Notes: a model not told the origin generated them from the sequence alone. A DNA stretch of 64,000 bases from Saprospiraceae bacterium (GCA_025055285.1 JANWXM010000002.1:62239-126238), one strand, 5' to 3'. Shown: positions 25,827-35,497, counted from the stretch's first letter. Translations and numbers: made by a program.

Positions 25827-27395
25827 GTGGAGATGGCAAATCGCTTCCAGGTTCTAGCGATGGGTTTATGGATGTTTGGAGAAACGCTTTGGCTTCGAGG
25901 GCAAACAGCAGACGGTTGTCCAGGAGCAACGTCTACTCCGAATAGGTTTATTTTTTATTGGGGGACAGCTCAGGTGGTATTAACGGCCGAGGAGAAATAC
26001 CGCGCAGTATGGAGGCTCAAGCCTCGCGAATTTCGGCAAATGCTCCTTCAGCGTCCGTATCTGTGGAACGGCTGTACCATGAGTGAGCGCGTAATTTTTC
26101 GTTTGAATGGCACACTTGTAGTGGCTCCTTATAAAAGCCGAGACGATGAGGCATCGCTGCTCTCGCTATACGAGAGGTTCTCAAGCGAAATCGCCGTAGG
26201 TCAATCTTTTGAAATTACTGACTTGATCCTCACCCCCCAACACGTAGGTAATATCCAGGTCCTACTGGAGGAGCAACCGGCAGGGTCTGCTGCTAGTTCA
26301 GCGCTCCATTTAGAACGATATGTCGGCTCTTGGCTTGACGAAAGCACTGTTGTGAAAGTCCACTGGGGGCCAACCCACTACGAGGTAAATCAACGCGATT
26401 TCTTTACGTCGCGCGAAGTTCTAGAGATCTTGCGCCAGCAGCCAGTCGTCGAGTGGCAGCCTCACGTGTTGCCACAGCCCGTCTATGCTGAGGTGCGAAT
26501 CACTGACGTAGGCGGAGCTCAACACGAAAAAAGAGTCTTCTTGAGCGATCCTGAGGCCTACTCACCCTTCCTCCAATACGTAGAGCGATATCGCTTTCTC
26601 TTTCGGAGTGGTGCGCGCATCGTTTTGGCCCTGTATTCTGCGCGCTACGACCGCCTCTTCGAGCATCTATTGCAAATAGTTGAGGAGAATGACCCACGCC
26701 TCGCCCTACGGCGCTATCGCGATGCACATCGCGTGCGCCTGGAGTGGGGCCCTCTAGCATATGAGTGGAAAGATGTTTACCTGGCTCGCTATCTCAATGC
26801 TGATGGCGATTTGCTACCTACTGACTTGCCCGTTATTGCCCGATTTCACCTAGCTCGTGCCCTCCTGGATAGCTTACTCACCCTTAGTCCTACCCTTTGG
26901 ATAGATGGTATTCGCGTGCCAGATCTGTCCTTCAGCCTAATTGCCGACGGTCACGCAAACCACGTAAGGGCAGAAGATAGATTACCTCAATTGTCGCCAC
27001 CTACTGAGGACACCATTTACTCCATACGAATCAACAACTTTCATGCTGCCGGATATGATCTATCAGCTTTAGAGGCAATAGTATCGTTTGTCCCGGCGCA
27101 TACACCGCTCTCGCCGCCTAACCCGAAAAAGAGAATACCTTCCGCCCTTGCATTATACTCTCCAATCGTTTCACTAGAGTCGGTAGAAATAACCTTCGCC
27201 TTGCCCATCGCAACACCTGTAAATGTCCTCATCAAAGATCGTTCTGGAGCCGCTGTAGTGGAAACTAATGGCCTTTACGCTGCAGGTTATCACACCGTTT
27301 CATTTTCGCGCCATTTATTTTCTACCACAGGCCGCTATGTTTTTTACTTAAAGACTCCTTATGGCGAGGTCCAACAAACAGCGGACCTTCCCTAG
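25827..27395 (+). CDS. Exported protein with three repeated modules, unknown function
   Basis: The 522-residue protein starts with a signal-like segment ending at RGQ (residues 1-25). I do not recognise the family. Three stretches look related: each opens with a strand containing WG (FYWGTAQ near 43, VHWGPTH near 178, LEWGPLAY near 308) and continues into a helical region and a second strand. The C-terminal 70 residues (ITFALPIATPVNVLIKDRSG, then AAGYHTVSFS) resemble a FlgD-like or T9SS-type Ig module, so surface or periplasmic location is likely. The stop is 11 bases from the stop of the convergent M14 peptidase gene. Confidence 0.65.
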   Translation: MEMANRFQVLAMGLWMFGETLWLRGQTADGCPGATSTPNRFIFYWGTAQVVLTAEEKYRAVWRLKPREFRQMLLQRPYLWNGCTMSERVIFRLNGTLVVAPYKSRDDEASLLSLYERFSSEIAVGQSFEITDLILTPQHVGNIQVLLEEQPAGSAASSALHLERYVGSWLDESTVVKVHWGPTHYEVNQRDFFTSREVLEILRQQPVVEWQPHVLPQPVYAEVRITDVGGAQHEKRVFLSDPEAYSPFLQYVERYRFLFRSGARIVLALYSARYDRLFEHLLQIVEENDPRLALRRYRDAHRVRLEWGPLAYEWKDVYLARYLNADGDLLPTDLPVIARFHLARALLDSLLTLSPTLWIDGIRVPDLSFSLIADGHANHVRAEDRLPQLSPPTEDTIYSIRINNFHAAGYDLSALEAIVSFVPAHTPLSPPNPKKRIPSALALYSPIVSLESVEITFALPIATPVNVLIKDRSGAAVVETNGLYAAGYHTVSFSRHLFSTTGRYVFYLKTPYGEVQQTADLP

Positions 27396-27406
27396 TGGAA
27401 AGTTTT

Positions 27407-29980
27407 TCACTTTTCCTCGATGATTCGCGCATTTGTTCGGATGAGATGACCTAGAAACACAGCATTAGCAAATAGCCGATGCGTTCCGTACCAGAAGCCA
27501 CGGAAGAGCGGGTTCGTGCAAAAGCCGATGACGCGCCCATTTCCAGAGGTATGGACTACCGCAGCGGCTGCTCCGGAAACCATGGCATGATGCTGGCGAT
27601 GCATGTAGCCCGCAAGTAGAGGTTGAGAGTGGTAAAGCACTGGCGTAGCATATGGACTGGTTGGCGGTTGAACGAACACATCGCCAGAAGCAAAGATCGG
27701 GATAAATGTTCGCCGATAGCCGTAGGTCAACGGATGAGTGAGGTCTAGTTCAGCGCGCATAATGGTTCCAGGCAGCTGAAGGGCGCGAGCATCCTCCTCC
27801 ATGTTGGCGTAGGCTCGTCGGCCACTTTCCTCTGGGCGCGGCACAGAGCGCAACTCCCAAGGAACAATGCCAGCATTCTTTGCCCACCGAATGGCTGTCC
27901 CCTGAACAATGAGCGTGCCCCCGGCAGCGACGAAGGCTTTGACCTTTTCCGAGGACAAGCGATTGAAGTTGCCACTAACTAACACTACGGTATTGTATTT
28001 CCCTAAGTCTAAATTATTAAAGCGCTCTACATCCACGAGCAAGGGCGGCATGTTGTAGTGTACATCCAACAGATGCCATACCTCACCTACTTCTGTTGTG
28101 TTCATCTCTCGGCCTGTTACGACGACAACCTTGGGCGGTCGCAGCACAGCAAAATTCGGGCTTCCTAAGTCTGGGCCTTTGGGAGTTAGACCGTTGCGGA
28201 GTGCGCGTAATTTTACATCGTAGACTCCGCTTTGAAGTATATGCTGCCGAATGACTGCGGCATCTAGCGGCTGTCGGTCGAGCGGAATGAGGAGCGATCC
28301 TTGACGGAAAGCCTGGCCTTCCGCTTCGAAGGGACGCTGGGCTACCATTACCCGGATGTTAGCGCGATGCAGGGCAGCCAGCAGGCGAGGCACATCATAA
28401 CCTTCAGCATCTACGACATATGCATAAAGGTCAGTTATAGTGTCTGGCAAAGCTAGCGCAGGCAATTCCGGCTCTTGTTTAAGAGGCTTATCTATTTGGC
28501 TTAAAGTCAGGGCTGATTCATCCAGTTCTGCCCAATAGAGGCCAAAGGCGTCGGGTAGCGTCCAAGCGGAGATGTCGTAAAAAATACTGTCTTCAAAGGT
28601 CGTTCGACGCTCGAAGATGGCCTTTATGAGGCGATACTGTGGTTGTTCTATAGGAACTACCCACGTCATCTTGTCATTCTTGTCTTGAGAGGAAGCGGGA
28701 GCGGGATGTACGCGAATGCGGTGGCGCAACAGTAGGCGGATAAATTCATAAAGAGGGCGACTCATCGTGTTAGAGGGGTCACTGAAGAGGTAACCCTTGA
28801 CTTTGCTTTCGCGAGCTTCCTTCAGAGCAGAGACATAGAAATTGCGCAGGTATTTGTTAAGTTCAATGCGCAGGTCGCTCACAGCAGTCAGCGTGGAGAG
28901 CGATGCAATCACTTGATTACGAATAGTATAAGGAAATGCGAGCAGGCCGTGGTTTGTCTCTTGAGCACTGCCGCGGCTACTTGCTTGCTCGAAGAGAATG
29001 CCGATGCAGCCATTGACATCTGGGTAAGTGGAGCCCTTTCCATAGTAGAAATCGTCATAGTTTTCCTCGGAAAAGAAAAGCACCTTCTTTTCACTCAAAG
29101 CGCGAGCGTAGTATTCGCCGATCCGCGCGGTCAGCTGCTGATTAAGGGCAGGTGTAAGCGGATGTACGCGCGATGGAACGCCCGGTTGGAAGAAGAATGT
29201 CGCTTGGGAGCCCATTTCGTGGTGGTCGGTCAGCACATTGGGCAGCCATTCATGGAATAGTTCGACACGCCCTACTGACTCTGGCTGTTGTATGGCAAGC
29301 CAATCGCGGTTGAGGTCGAACCAATAATGATTGGTGCGGCCTCCTGGCCAGGGCTCATGAAACTCCTCGTGCAGAGGATCGGGCATTAGATTTTTACTGC
29401 GCCGGCTATTCACCCAAGTGGAAAAACGCTGCAAGCCGTCAGGGTTTAAACAGGGGTCGAGCAATACTACGGTTTTCTGAAGAAGTTTCTCTACTTGAGT
29501 TGATTGAGCTGCCGCTAGGTAGTAGGCCACTAGCAAAGCCGCGTTGCTTCCGCTGGCTTCGTTGCCGTGCACGGAATAACCCATCATGACTACGGCAGGA
29601 AGTGCCGTTGAGTCGAAGGCGATGTTCTGCGTAGGGTCGGCCAATTGGCGGCGCTGCAGGCGTATTTCGTCCAGTTGTTGATGATTTTCGGGAGAAGTGA
29701 TGATCAGATAAATCAATGGGCGGCGTTCATGCGTGCATCCATACTCGCGCAATACTACTCGCTTACTTGTTCGCGCTAGTTCGCGCATGTAGGCGAGCAG
29801 TTGATCGGGAGAGACATGCCATTCGCCTACTTCGTAGCCTAGAAAATCTGCTGGTTTGGGCACGGCGGGGTCGTAAGTAACAGCCGGTAAGTAATAATCC
29901 AAAGTGGGTTTTTGGGCAAAAATTTCCTTAGGTAGAAAAGCGAGCCCAAGAACAACTAGGTATCTGAACAGAGTATTCAT
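27407..29980 (-). CDS. M14-family zinc carboxypeptidase, secreted
   Basis: M14 enzymes remove C-terminal residues from peptides or act on cell-wall peptides. After a signal peptide ending FAQ (residues 1-23), the peptidase domain has the metal motif SVHGNEASGSN (HxxE), DPCLNPDGLQRFSTW, FDLNRDW and a DHHEMGSQ metal-ligand region. About 470 further residues follow, including a part resembling a class I glutamine amidotransferase-like fold (VVLVSGNFN, GGTLIVQG). Total length is 857 residues from the ATG at 29980; an ATG three codons upstream is equally possible. It probably degrades external peptides. Confidence 0.87.
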   Translation of the reverse strand: MNTLFRYLVVLGLAFLPKEIFAQKPTLDYYLPAVTYDPAVPKPADFLGYEVGEWHVSPDQLLAYMRELARTSKRVVLREYGCTHERRPLIYLIITSPENHQQLDEIRLQRRQLADPTQNIAFDSTALPAVVMMGYSVHGNEASGSNAALLVAYYLAAAQSTQVEKLLQKTVVLLDPCLNPDGLQRFSTWVNSRRSKNLMPDPLHEEFHEPWPGGRTNHYWFDLNRDWLAIQQPESVGRVELFHEWLPNVLTDHHEMGSQATFFFQPGVPSRVHPLTPALNQQLTARIGEYYARALSEKKVLFFSEENYDDFYYGKGSTYPDVNGCIGILFEQASSRGSAQETNHGLLAFPYTIRNQVIASLSTLTAVSDLRIELNKYLRNFYVSALKEARESKVKGYLFSDPSNTMSRPLYEFIRLLLRHRIRVHPAPASSQDKNDKMTWVVPIEQPQYRLIKAIFERRTTFEDSIFYDISAWTLPDAFGLYWAELDESALTLSQIDKPLKQEPELPALALPDTITDLYAYVVDAEGYDVPRLLAALHRANIRVMVAQRPFEAEGQAFRQGSLLIPLDRQPLDAAVIRQHILQSGVYDVKLRALRNGLTPKGPDLGSPNFAVLRPPKVVVVTGREMNTTEVGEVWHLLDVHYNMPPLLVDVERFNNLDLGKYNTVVLVSGNFNRLSSEKVKAFVAAGGTLIVQGTAIRWAKNAGIVPWELRSVPRPEESGRRAYANMEEDARALQLPGTIMRAELDLTHPLTYGYRRTFIPIFASGDVFVQPPTSPYATPVLYHSQPLLAGYMHRQHHAMVSGAAAAVVHTSGNGRVIGFCTNPLFRGFWYGTHRLFANAVFLGHLIRTNARIIEEK

Positions 29981-30322
29981 GAGGACCATTTTTAGCCGAA
30001 AAGTACAAGTTTGCAGACAATCAGCCCTTTTCTAAAAGAGAACAACTTCATTTCATCCCTCCTAAATTTCCGGTGATGCAGGGGGAGCTGCAGCAGTAAC
30101 CAAACGCAACCGGGCACAGATAGCGCGCCACCTTCCTCGGAGGCTTCTAGTAGCAGCCTCTGTGCCGCCTCTCTAGAGTTTGAGCCATAGCGTAATGGCT
30201 TGCTTTGCCGTTCCGCTGCGGAGAAAGAAACCTTCTGAGACGCTTTTCCTGCTAATGCCCGCGAAAGTTTACACCTCTCATCTTATGAAGCATTTTCATT
30301 TTTTTCTTTGCAGCGCGCTAAC

Positions 30323-30357
30323 AAAAAATGAGGTAGCGCCACCACAGCACTACCTCA
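30323..30357 (-). terminator. Minus-strand intrinsic terminator
   Basis: A perfect 8-bp stem, TGAGGTAG with CTACCTCA (30329-30336 and 30350-30357), has a 13-base loop. Read on the minus strand it is followed directly by six T. Confidence 0.7.
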
Positions 30358-30406
30358 GCCCTAACCAAATAAAACCAAATTATTACTCTTAAGTACCCAA
30401 CTTTAC
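30323..30406 (-). ncRNA. Candidate small RNA of about 85 nt
   Basis: On the minus strand a TACTTTTG -7 element (30413-30420), with a TTG 21 bases further upstream (30442-30444), is followed after about 60 bases by an intrinsic terminator (30323-30357). No start codon with a useful frame lies between. The predicted transcript begins near 30406 and ends in the T run at 30323-30328. It could instead be an attenuated leader for the M14 peptidase gene, whose ATG is about 340 bases further on. Confidence 0.45.
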
Positions 30407-30412
30407 ACAGCA

Positions 30413-30420
30413 CAAAAGTA
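30413..30420 (-). promoter_or_regulatory. -7 element (TActTTTG) of the candidate small RNA
   Basis: TACTTTTG on the minus strand, with TTG at 30442-30444 as a -33 candidate. Confidence 0.5.
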
Positions 30421-30488
30421 GATGACTTGGTGTGATTAAAACAAGAACTGCTCGTATTTTTTTTAATTTTTTAGACGAAAGTCTTTTT

Positions 30489-30496
30489 TATCTTTG
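30489..30496 (+). promoter_or_regulatory. -7 element (TAtcTTTG) of the M28 peptidase gene
   Basis: TATCTTTG on the plus strand lies 73 bases before the M28 ATG in an AT-rich leader. Confidence 0.5.
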
Positions 30497-30569
30497 AAAT
30501 TAGAATTTTATTTTTTAAACAAACTAAAAATAAAATATTTAAATAAAAATAGCCTAATAAAAAACTTTT

Positions 30570-32030
30570 ATGTCGGACATGAAAAAATATGCACTTATCA
30601 AAGAATTTGCTCCTTCGTGGAACAACTGCATTTGGCGAGCCCTAGCAAAGGCTCTTATTGTAATCTTTACACTGAAAGGCTCTATTTGGGCACAATCGGA
30701 CCCTTGGGCTGCTGATAAAGCTTTCATTAAAAGCATTTTCGACCGCGCTCTTGTTCAAAGGCAGTCGTATACGTGGTTGCGCGACTTGTGCTATGGAGCA
30801 GGACACCGCCTGAGCGGGAGTGTTGGAGCAGAAAAGGCCATCCGGTGGGCAAAATCAGTTCTCGACACGTGCGGATTAGACAGCGTATGGCTTCAGCCAG
30901 TAATGGTACCGCGATGGGAACGCGGCGCACCTGAGGTAGTTGAAGTACTGGGTACACCCAAGCGCAAGGCAATTCGGCTACCTGCTTTAGCTCTTGGCGG
31001 GTCAGTAGGTACGGGAGGAAAGCCTCTCATAGGCGAGGTGCTCGAGGTCCGAAGTTGGGAAATGCTAGACTCGCTAGGCAAAGCCAATGTATCGGGCAAA
31101 ATTGTCTTTTTTAATCGCCCCATGGAGTGCAGACACGTTAACACCTTCGAAGCATACGGCGGGGCGGTAGACCAACGGGTGCACGGACCCTCTCGCGCTG
31201 CGAAATACGGTGCGGTGGCTGTTTTGGTGCGCTCTATGGGATTAAGCCTGGATGATTATCCACATACTGGTATGCTCCGCTATGACTCAGCCTATGCCCT
31301 CATTCCTGCAGCAGCAATTAGCACTAATGCAGCCGAGCAGTTGAGTGCCTTGTTAGAGAAAGAAAAGACCGTGCGCGTCTCCATGACCCTCCACTGCCGC
31401 ACGCTACCCGACGTGCTGTCGTATAATGTTATTGGCGAGATTCGAGGCGCTGAGGTACCCGACAAAATCCTTCTTGTGGGCGGCCATTTGGACAGTTGGG
31501 ATGTGGGTCATGGTGCACACGACGACGGTGCTGGTTGCGTACAAAGTATGGAAGTGCTTTATCTTCTGCGCCAGCTGGGCTATCGACCGCGACACACTTT
31601 GCGCTGTGTGTTATTTATGAATGAAGAAAACGGCCTGCGCGGAGGCCTCGCTTATGCGACCGCAGCCGAAGAGAAAGAAGAAATTCACCTCTTTGCCTTG
31701 GAAAGCGACGCCGGAGGCTTCACGCCACGAGGTTTCAGTTTCGATGCCGACCCTGAAATGATTGACTATTACTACGAACAAATCCTACATTATGAGGAAG
31801 TTTTGCGACCGTATGGGCTGTTGTTTTGGCGCGGTGGCTCTGGTGCTGACATCAACCCCTTGCGCGGGCAAAAAGGCTTGCTTGCTGGCCTTCGCCCCGA
31901 CTCACAGCGATATTTCGATTTTCACCATACTGCAGCAGACGTCTTCGAAGCTGTTCATCCGCGCGAGCTCCAGTTGGGAGCCGCCAGCATGACAGCGCTG
32001 ATCTATTTGATCGACAAATACGGGCTGTAG
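30570..32030 (+). CDS. M28-family zinc aminopeptidase with PA domain, secreted
   Basis: The 486-residue protein has an N-terminal signal region ending near WAQ (residue 42), unusually long because of about 20 charged residues before the hydrophobic core; Met4 may be the true start. A protease-associated (PA) domain spans about 140-275. The M28 metal ligands are visible in order: GGHLDSWD, HDDGAG, NEENGLRG, ESDAGG and FHHTAAD. The enzyme should remove N-terminal residues from peptides outside the cytoplasm, complementing the M14 carboxypeptidase nearby. A terminator follows at 32156-32187. Confidence 0.92.
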   Translation: MSDMKKYALIKEFAPSWNNCIWRALAKALIVIFTLKGSIWAQSDPWAADKAFIKSIFDRALVQRQSYTWLRDLCYGAGHRLSGSVGAEKAIRWAKSVLDTCGLDSVWLQPVMVPRWERGAPEVVEVLGTPKRKAIRLPALALGGSVGTGGKPLIGEVLEVRSWEMLDSLGKANVSGKIVFFNRPMECRHVNTFEAYGGAVDQRVHGPSRAAKYGAVAVLVRSMGLSLDDYPHTGMLRYDSAYALIPAAAISTNAAEQLSALLEKEKTVRVSMTLHCRTLPDVLSYNVIGEIRGAEVPDKILLVGGHLDSWDVGHGAHDDGAGCVQSMEVLYLLRQLGYRPRHTLRCVLFMNEENGLRGGLAYATAAEEKEEIHLFALESDAGGFTPRGFSFDADPEMIDYYYEQILHYEEVLRPYGLLFWRGGSGADINPLRGQKGLLAGLRPDSQRYFDFHHTAADVFEAVHPRELQLGAASMTALIYLIDKYGL

Positions 32031-32155
32031 CACGTCTTTTTTCACTATATCTCTTGATATACAGCTGCTACTTCAAGCATTTTCTGGTCGCAGAACTTCT
32101 CCTTGCTAAGCGCAAAGGAGATGCTCACTTTTCTCGAAGACCTTACAACCACGCC

Positions 32156-32187
32156 TTAAATGCGCCTAGCGAGGCATTTAAATTTTT
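32156..32187 (+). terminator. Intrinsic terminator after the M28 peptidase gene
   Basis: TTAAATGC (32156-32163) pairs with GCATTTAA (32174-32181) around a 10-base loop, followed by A and five T. It is about 125 bases after the stop codon. Confidence 0.6.
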
Positions 32188-32609
32188 CATCGGAATGCCT
32201 CAATACTCGTGTTACTGTGGGGGACGATCTTGATCTTTAGCGGCCCTCCGTTTTCTCGAAAGCACTGCGCCTCGAAAACGAAACCATCTTTTTGGTAGCG
32301 GAGCGTTTTTTCCTGAACTACCTCAAAGGTACTCCAAGAGGTGTCGCTACACGGTCCGGCGATGACAAATTTTTCCTCTGTGGGATTGTATTCCACTACA
32401 AATTGCACATTGCCCACGACTAACTTAGTAGGCACATACGAAGAGCCCGAAACAGCCCAGTTGAACGCGTAGACCGAATCACCAACGGCCGAAGGCTGGT
32501 AATAGTAACGCTCCGACAGGCCATCGCATATTTGATCGGTGGTTGTTGGGACGGTGCGAAGGATGACCTCCAACAAAATGATGAAAGATAAGCTAAGATA
32601 AGTCCTCAT
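32187..32609 (-). CDS. Small exported protein of unknown function
   Basis: The 140-residue product begins with a hydrophobic segment (LSLSFIILLEVIL) that could be a signal peptide or anchor. The rest is predicted to be strand-rich, with three cysteines (CDG, GPCSD, AQCF), and has no domain I know. It is divergent from the helical protein gene at 32694 and converges on the M28 gene. The near-consensus TACTTTTC just upstream may be its -7 element. I support it as real on length, leader and balanced composition only. Confidence 0.6.
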   Translation of the reverse strand: MRTYLSLSFIILLEVILRTVPTTTDQICDGLSERYYYQPSAVGDSVYAFNWAVSGSSYVPTKLVVGNVQFVVEYNPTEEKFVIAGPCSDTSWSTFEVVQEKTLRYQKDGFVFEAQCFRENGGPLKIKIVPHSNTSIEAFR

Positions 32610-32693
32610 AGAAGAAAAGTATTAAGTGTGATTTATTATTGCAGCGTCATTACAAGGCGTTTTCTCACGGCTGATTGCACTTTCACACTAGGT

Positions 32694-34202
32694 ATGCTAA
32701 AATCAGACTTGGTAGAGGATTTATCTGTCTTTACGGCAGAGGAGAGGAAGCGGTTTCTGCATTTTTTACACTCCACTTATTGCCAGGGAGATAGACATGT
32801 TGGCAACGAAACAAAACTTTTGCATTACTTAATTCAAGTTATTGAAAATAGTGGTACAGAAAATCTAGTGGAAGCATTAAATCCGAGACGGGTCTTTAAT
32901 GTCATTTTCGGAGAAGTGCCCTTCAGCAAAAGTCATTTGAATCGGGTCCAACACGAGGCGCTTCGTCGGGTACGGGAGTTCATTTTGCTGGAAAAAACCG
33001 GAATGGAAGCTATACAACATGAAGCCCTCGATCTTTCCTCGCTCGTGGAGTTCTTTATGTCGCGCGGAGCGACCAAGGTTGCCTATCGATATATTCGCCA
33101 ATACAAACGACAAACCGAAAAAAATAGTCTCATAGGTCAGGAGAAAGAACGAAGAAAATGGGCCGCAGCGCGTATGCTTTCGTGGTATAGGATTGCCACT
33201 GCAGATGTGAGCGATGGCGCCCATCTTCCTGCGGCATTGGCAGCATTGGATGAATATTACTTAACTCAACGAGCAGACCTGTTACTAGCTCTTTTGAGCC
33301 TAAGTGCTCAATACCAAATAAAACTTGACACACCTATTGAAGATTATATCAATACCTTTTTTGCACACGCACGAGCGCCTTGGGTTCACACCACTATTGG
33401 GAAATTATACTGTTATGCTATTCGGACTTTTATTGGAGAGCCTAGCGCCCGCGAAGCCGCATTTGAAGACCTCCTAGCTCTATACTTAGCGTGCCGCGAG
33501 CACCTAGAGAAGTACGAGCGCGAGCGTTTTGAAACTGTGATTTACAATTTTTGTGCGCGTAATTTCCAAAATCTCACGTATCGCGAGCACCTTTTAAATC
33601 TCTATCAACAGAAGGCGAACCAACTGTCTGCTCAAGCGGAGATCATTCACGCCAATGCTTTTATTTCTCTAGTGCGCTTTGGCATTTACTTTCACGATTT
33701 GGACTTTGTGCGTAAACTCATTGCACGATGCCGAAACAAAGTATATGGCCCAGCACCCTCTGAGGCCTATCACCGGTTGGCCCTGGCCCACATAAGTTTT
33801 GAGGAGGGAGCTTATGAGGAATCTCTGTCTATCTTAAACGAGTTAGACTTTGAGGAACCGCTTTTTCAATATCTCGTTCGGGTATTAGAGATCAAAAATG
33901 GCTTTGAGCTAGGGCTATGCTCTCTTGTAGAGAGCCGATTGCATGCCCTTCGCATGGCTATAACGCGCGATAAACGGTTGCCTCTCGATAAACGCCAAAC
34001 GTTTCGAGACTTTCATCGCATTGTAGCGCGACTCTGGCACCTCAAGTTGGCCCTCAACGAAGGAAGGCGCCTCTCTATAGTTTCCTTGCAGCGAGACATT
34101 CAAGCACACCCCGCTGCGCTAGAGATAAGATGGTTGCAAGAAAAACTAGCGGACATTGAGCGGGTTATAATTGCTACTGTGGAACGAAGCGCTGGCGCGT
34201 AG
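32694..34202 (+). CDS. Large helical protein of unknown function
   Basis: The 502-residue protein is almost entirely helical and looks like a TPR-type repeat solenoid. The N-terminus (LSVFTAEERKRFLHFLHS) resembles a group of unnamed Bacteroidota proteins with a conserved E-x-x-R-F-x-x-F start. No signal peptide or catalytic motif is seen, so it is probably cytoplasmic. I start at the ATG at 32694, because the 22 codons upstream look non-coding. Its 3' end overlaps the convergent DUF4230 gene by 29 bases. Confidence 0.7.
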   Translation: MLKSDLVEDLSVFTAEERKRFLHFLHSTYCQGDRHVGNETKLLHYLIQVIENSGTENLVEALNPRRVFNVIFGEVPFSKSHLNRVQHEALRRVREFILLEKTGMEAIQHEALDLSSLVEFFMSRGATKVAYRYIRQYKRQTEKNSLIGQEKERRKWAAARMLSWYRIATADVSDGAHLPAALAALDEYYLTQRADLLLALLSLSAQYQIKLDTPIEDYINTFFAHARAPWVHTTIGKLYCYAIRTFIGEPSAREAAFEDLLALYLACREHLEKYERERFETVIYNFCARNFQNLTYREHLLNLYQQKANQLSAQAEIIHANAFISLVRFGIYFHDLDFVRKLIARCRNKVYGPAPSEAYHRLALAHISFEEGAYEESLSILNELDFEEPLFQYLVRVLEIKNGFELGLCSLVESRLHALRMAITRDKRLPLDKRQTFRDFHRIVARLWHLKLALNEGRRLSIVSLQRDIQAHPAALEIRWLQEKLADIERVIIATVERSAGA

Positions 34203-35427
34203 CTGGTGGCTTCTGAGCGGGTGACGCAGGCGCCTCAGGTTGTTCTGGCGATGGCATATGAGTATCGCGAAAACGGACTTCTAGCCGATAGTTCTTTCCC
34301 ATGCTCTTGACCAAAGGCCCAAGTAGCAGCTGGAGAACACTATCGGCGCGTTCGCGTGCCCGGTCAAGGATACGGTCATTTTCAATGGCTTCCTCTCGAA
34401 ACTGCCGGCGCAGTTCGTTCAAGTTTCGGTTGACTTCCTCCTCGTTGATGCCAGCCAAGAAACCTACATCTAGTTTATCCATACGCGGATAGACTTCGTG
34501 AGATAGAATGGTCGGAGGCGGTAGCGTCACATAAACGATACCTCTGCGCGGATTGAGGGTGACATCAAAGTTTTGGTCTAATTTGAAGCCTGCTTTGATG
34601 ACACTCATAGCTTCGATGCGGATATCTGTCTGAGAAAGCGAAATGCCAAAGATTTTATACGAGAGGGTCTTATCGAGGCCCATGCGGCTACGGAGTTCAT
34701 AAGTGGCCAATTCAGCAATTCCTTGGCGCACCTTGTCGCGCAACATACCGCGAGAAGCACTAAAGTCACGGATAGTCGCCTTTGTTTGAAGGCGTTCTGC
34801 CATAGGGATCAGCGCTTCGTTTATGGCAATGCCGCACGGGTTATCTACTTTTCGGCCTTTGGCCATAAGCTGACCATCAGAAACTTTCAGAAGCGTAGCG
34901 ATGATGTGTGTCACGAAGAAACATGTGTATTTCCCTGCGACCTCTCGAAAGATGCGCACCGCCTGATTGCTATTATCGCGATACCACTGCTCATATAGAG
35001 AAGCCGTCGTATCTTTAAGCGACACGAAATCATTGAAATATAGGTCTTTCAGGTAATCGTGATGTTTGCGATATTCCGGCTCAAGACGACGCTTCAGACT
35101 GTCGTCCAAATTCATCCGGTTAGCTACGTGGTATAGCAGAGACAGGTTGAAATGGTACACTAAGTCGTCGAACTCCTTGCGGTACTTTTCAGGCGCAGAG
35201 AGAATTTGCAAGGTCGTCTCCTCGTCTAAATAAGGCTTAAAATCTGCAGGGACGTAAGTAAGTTGAATACCCTGCGCTTTTTTAAGCACGTCCGTAACCA
35301 CATTATCTGAAGTAAGCAAGCGAAAAAGCAATACTCCAACGATGGAAATTAGTGCTAGGAAGAGCACTTGTCTTCCCAGATTCGGTGCATCAGAAGATGG
35401 CGAGGCATCAGGTTGCTGTGTAGCCAT
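34174..35427 (-). CDS. DUF4230-domain membrane-anchored protein
   Basis: The 417-residue protein has a single N-terminal membrane segment (VLFLALISIVGVLLFRLL, about residues 19-36). The C-terminal half matches DUF4230: an amphipathic strand region (IRIEAMSVIKAGFKLDQNF), then YVTLPPPTILSHEV and a helix containing NRNLNELRRQFREEAI. DUF4230 proteins have no known activity. A Pro-rich tail ends the protein. I use the ATG at 35427; the frame is open 12 codons upstream. Tail-to-tail overlap with the upstream gene suggests a compact genome here. Confidence 0.8.
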   Translation of the reverse strand: MATQQPDASPSSDAPNLGRQVLFLALISIVGVLLFRLLTSDNVVTDVLKKAQGIQLTYVPADFKPYLDEETTLQILSAPEKYRKEFDDLVYHFNLSLLYHVANRMNLDDSLKRRLEPEYRKHHDYLKDLYFNDFVSLKDTTASLYEQWYRDNSNQAVRIFREVAGKYTCFFVTHIIATLLKVSDGQLMAKGRKVDNPCGIAINEALIPMAERLQTKATIRDFSASRGMLRDKVRQGIAELATYELRSRMGLDKTLSYKIFGISLSQTDIRIEAMSVIKAGFKLDQNFDVTLNPRRGIVYVTLPPPTILSHEVYPRMDKLDVGFLAGINEEEVNRNLNELRRQFREEAIENDRILDRARERADSVLQLLLGPLVKSMGKNYRLEVRFRDTHMPSPEQPEAPASPAQKPPATRQRFVPQ

Positions 35428-35497
35428 GAGAAAGAGTGCTATTTTGTCGTTAACATATTTCAAGGGAGTAAACCCATCTGTGTTAACAGGCTTCGAG

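Larger units (their letters stand above)
29990..30569. other. Divergent region between the M14 and M28 peptidase genes
   Basis: About 580 bases. The left half has no recognised feature. The right half is very AT-rich and holds a minus-strand promoter and terminator pair (candidate small RNA) and the M28 promoter. A short plus-strand frame at 30180-30392 has no coding character. Confidence 0.55.

Noticed and set aside
30180-30392. 70-codon plus-strand frame between the peptidase genes
   Set aside because: It crosses the minus-strand terminator and has no recognisable feature.
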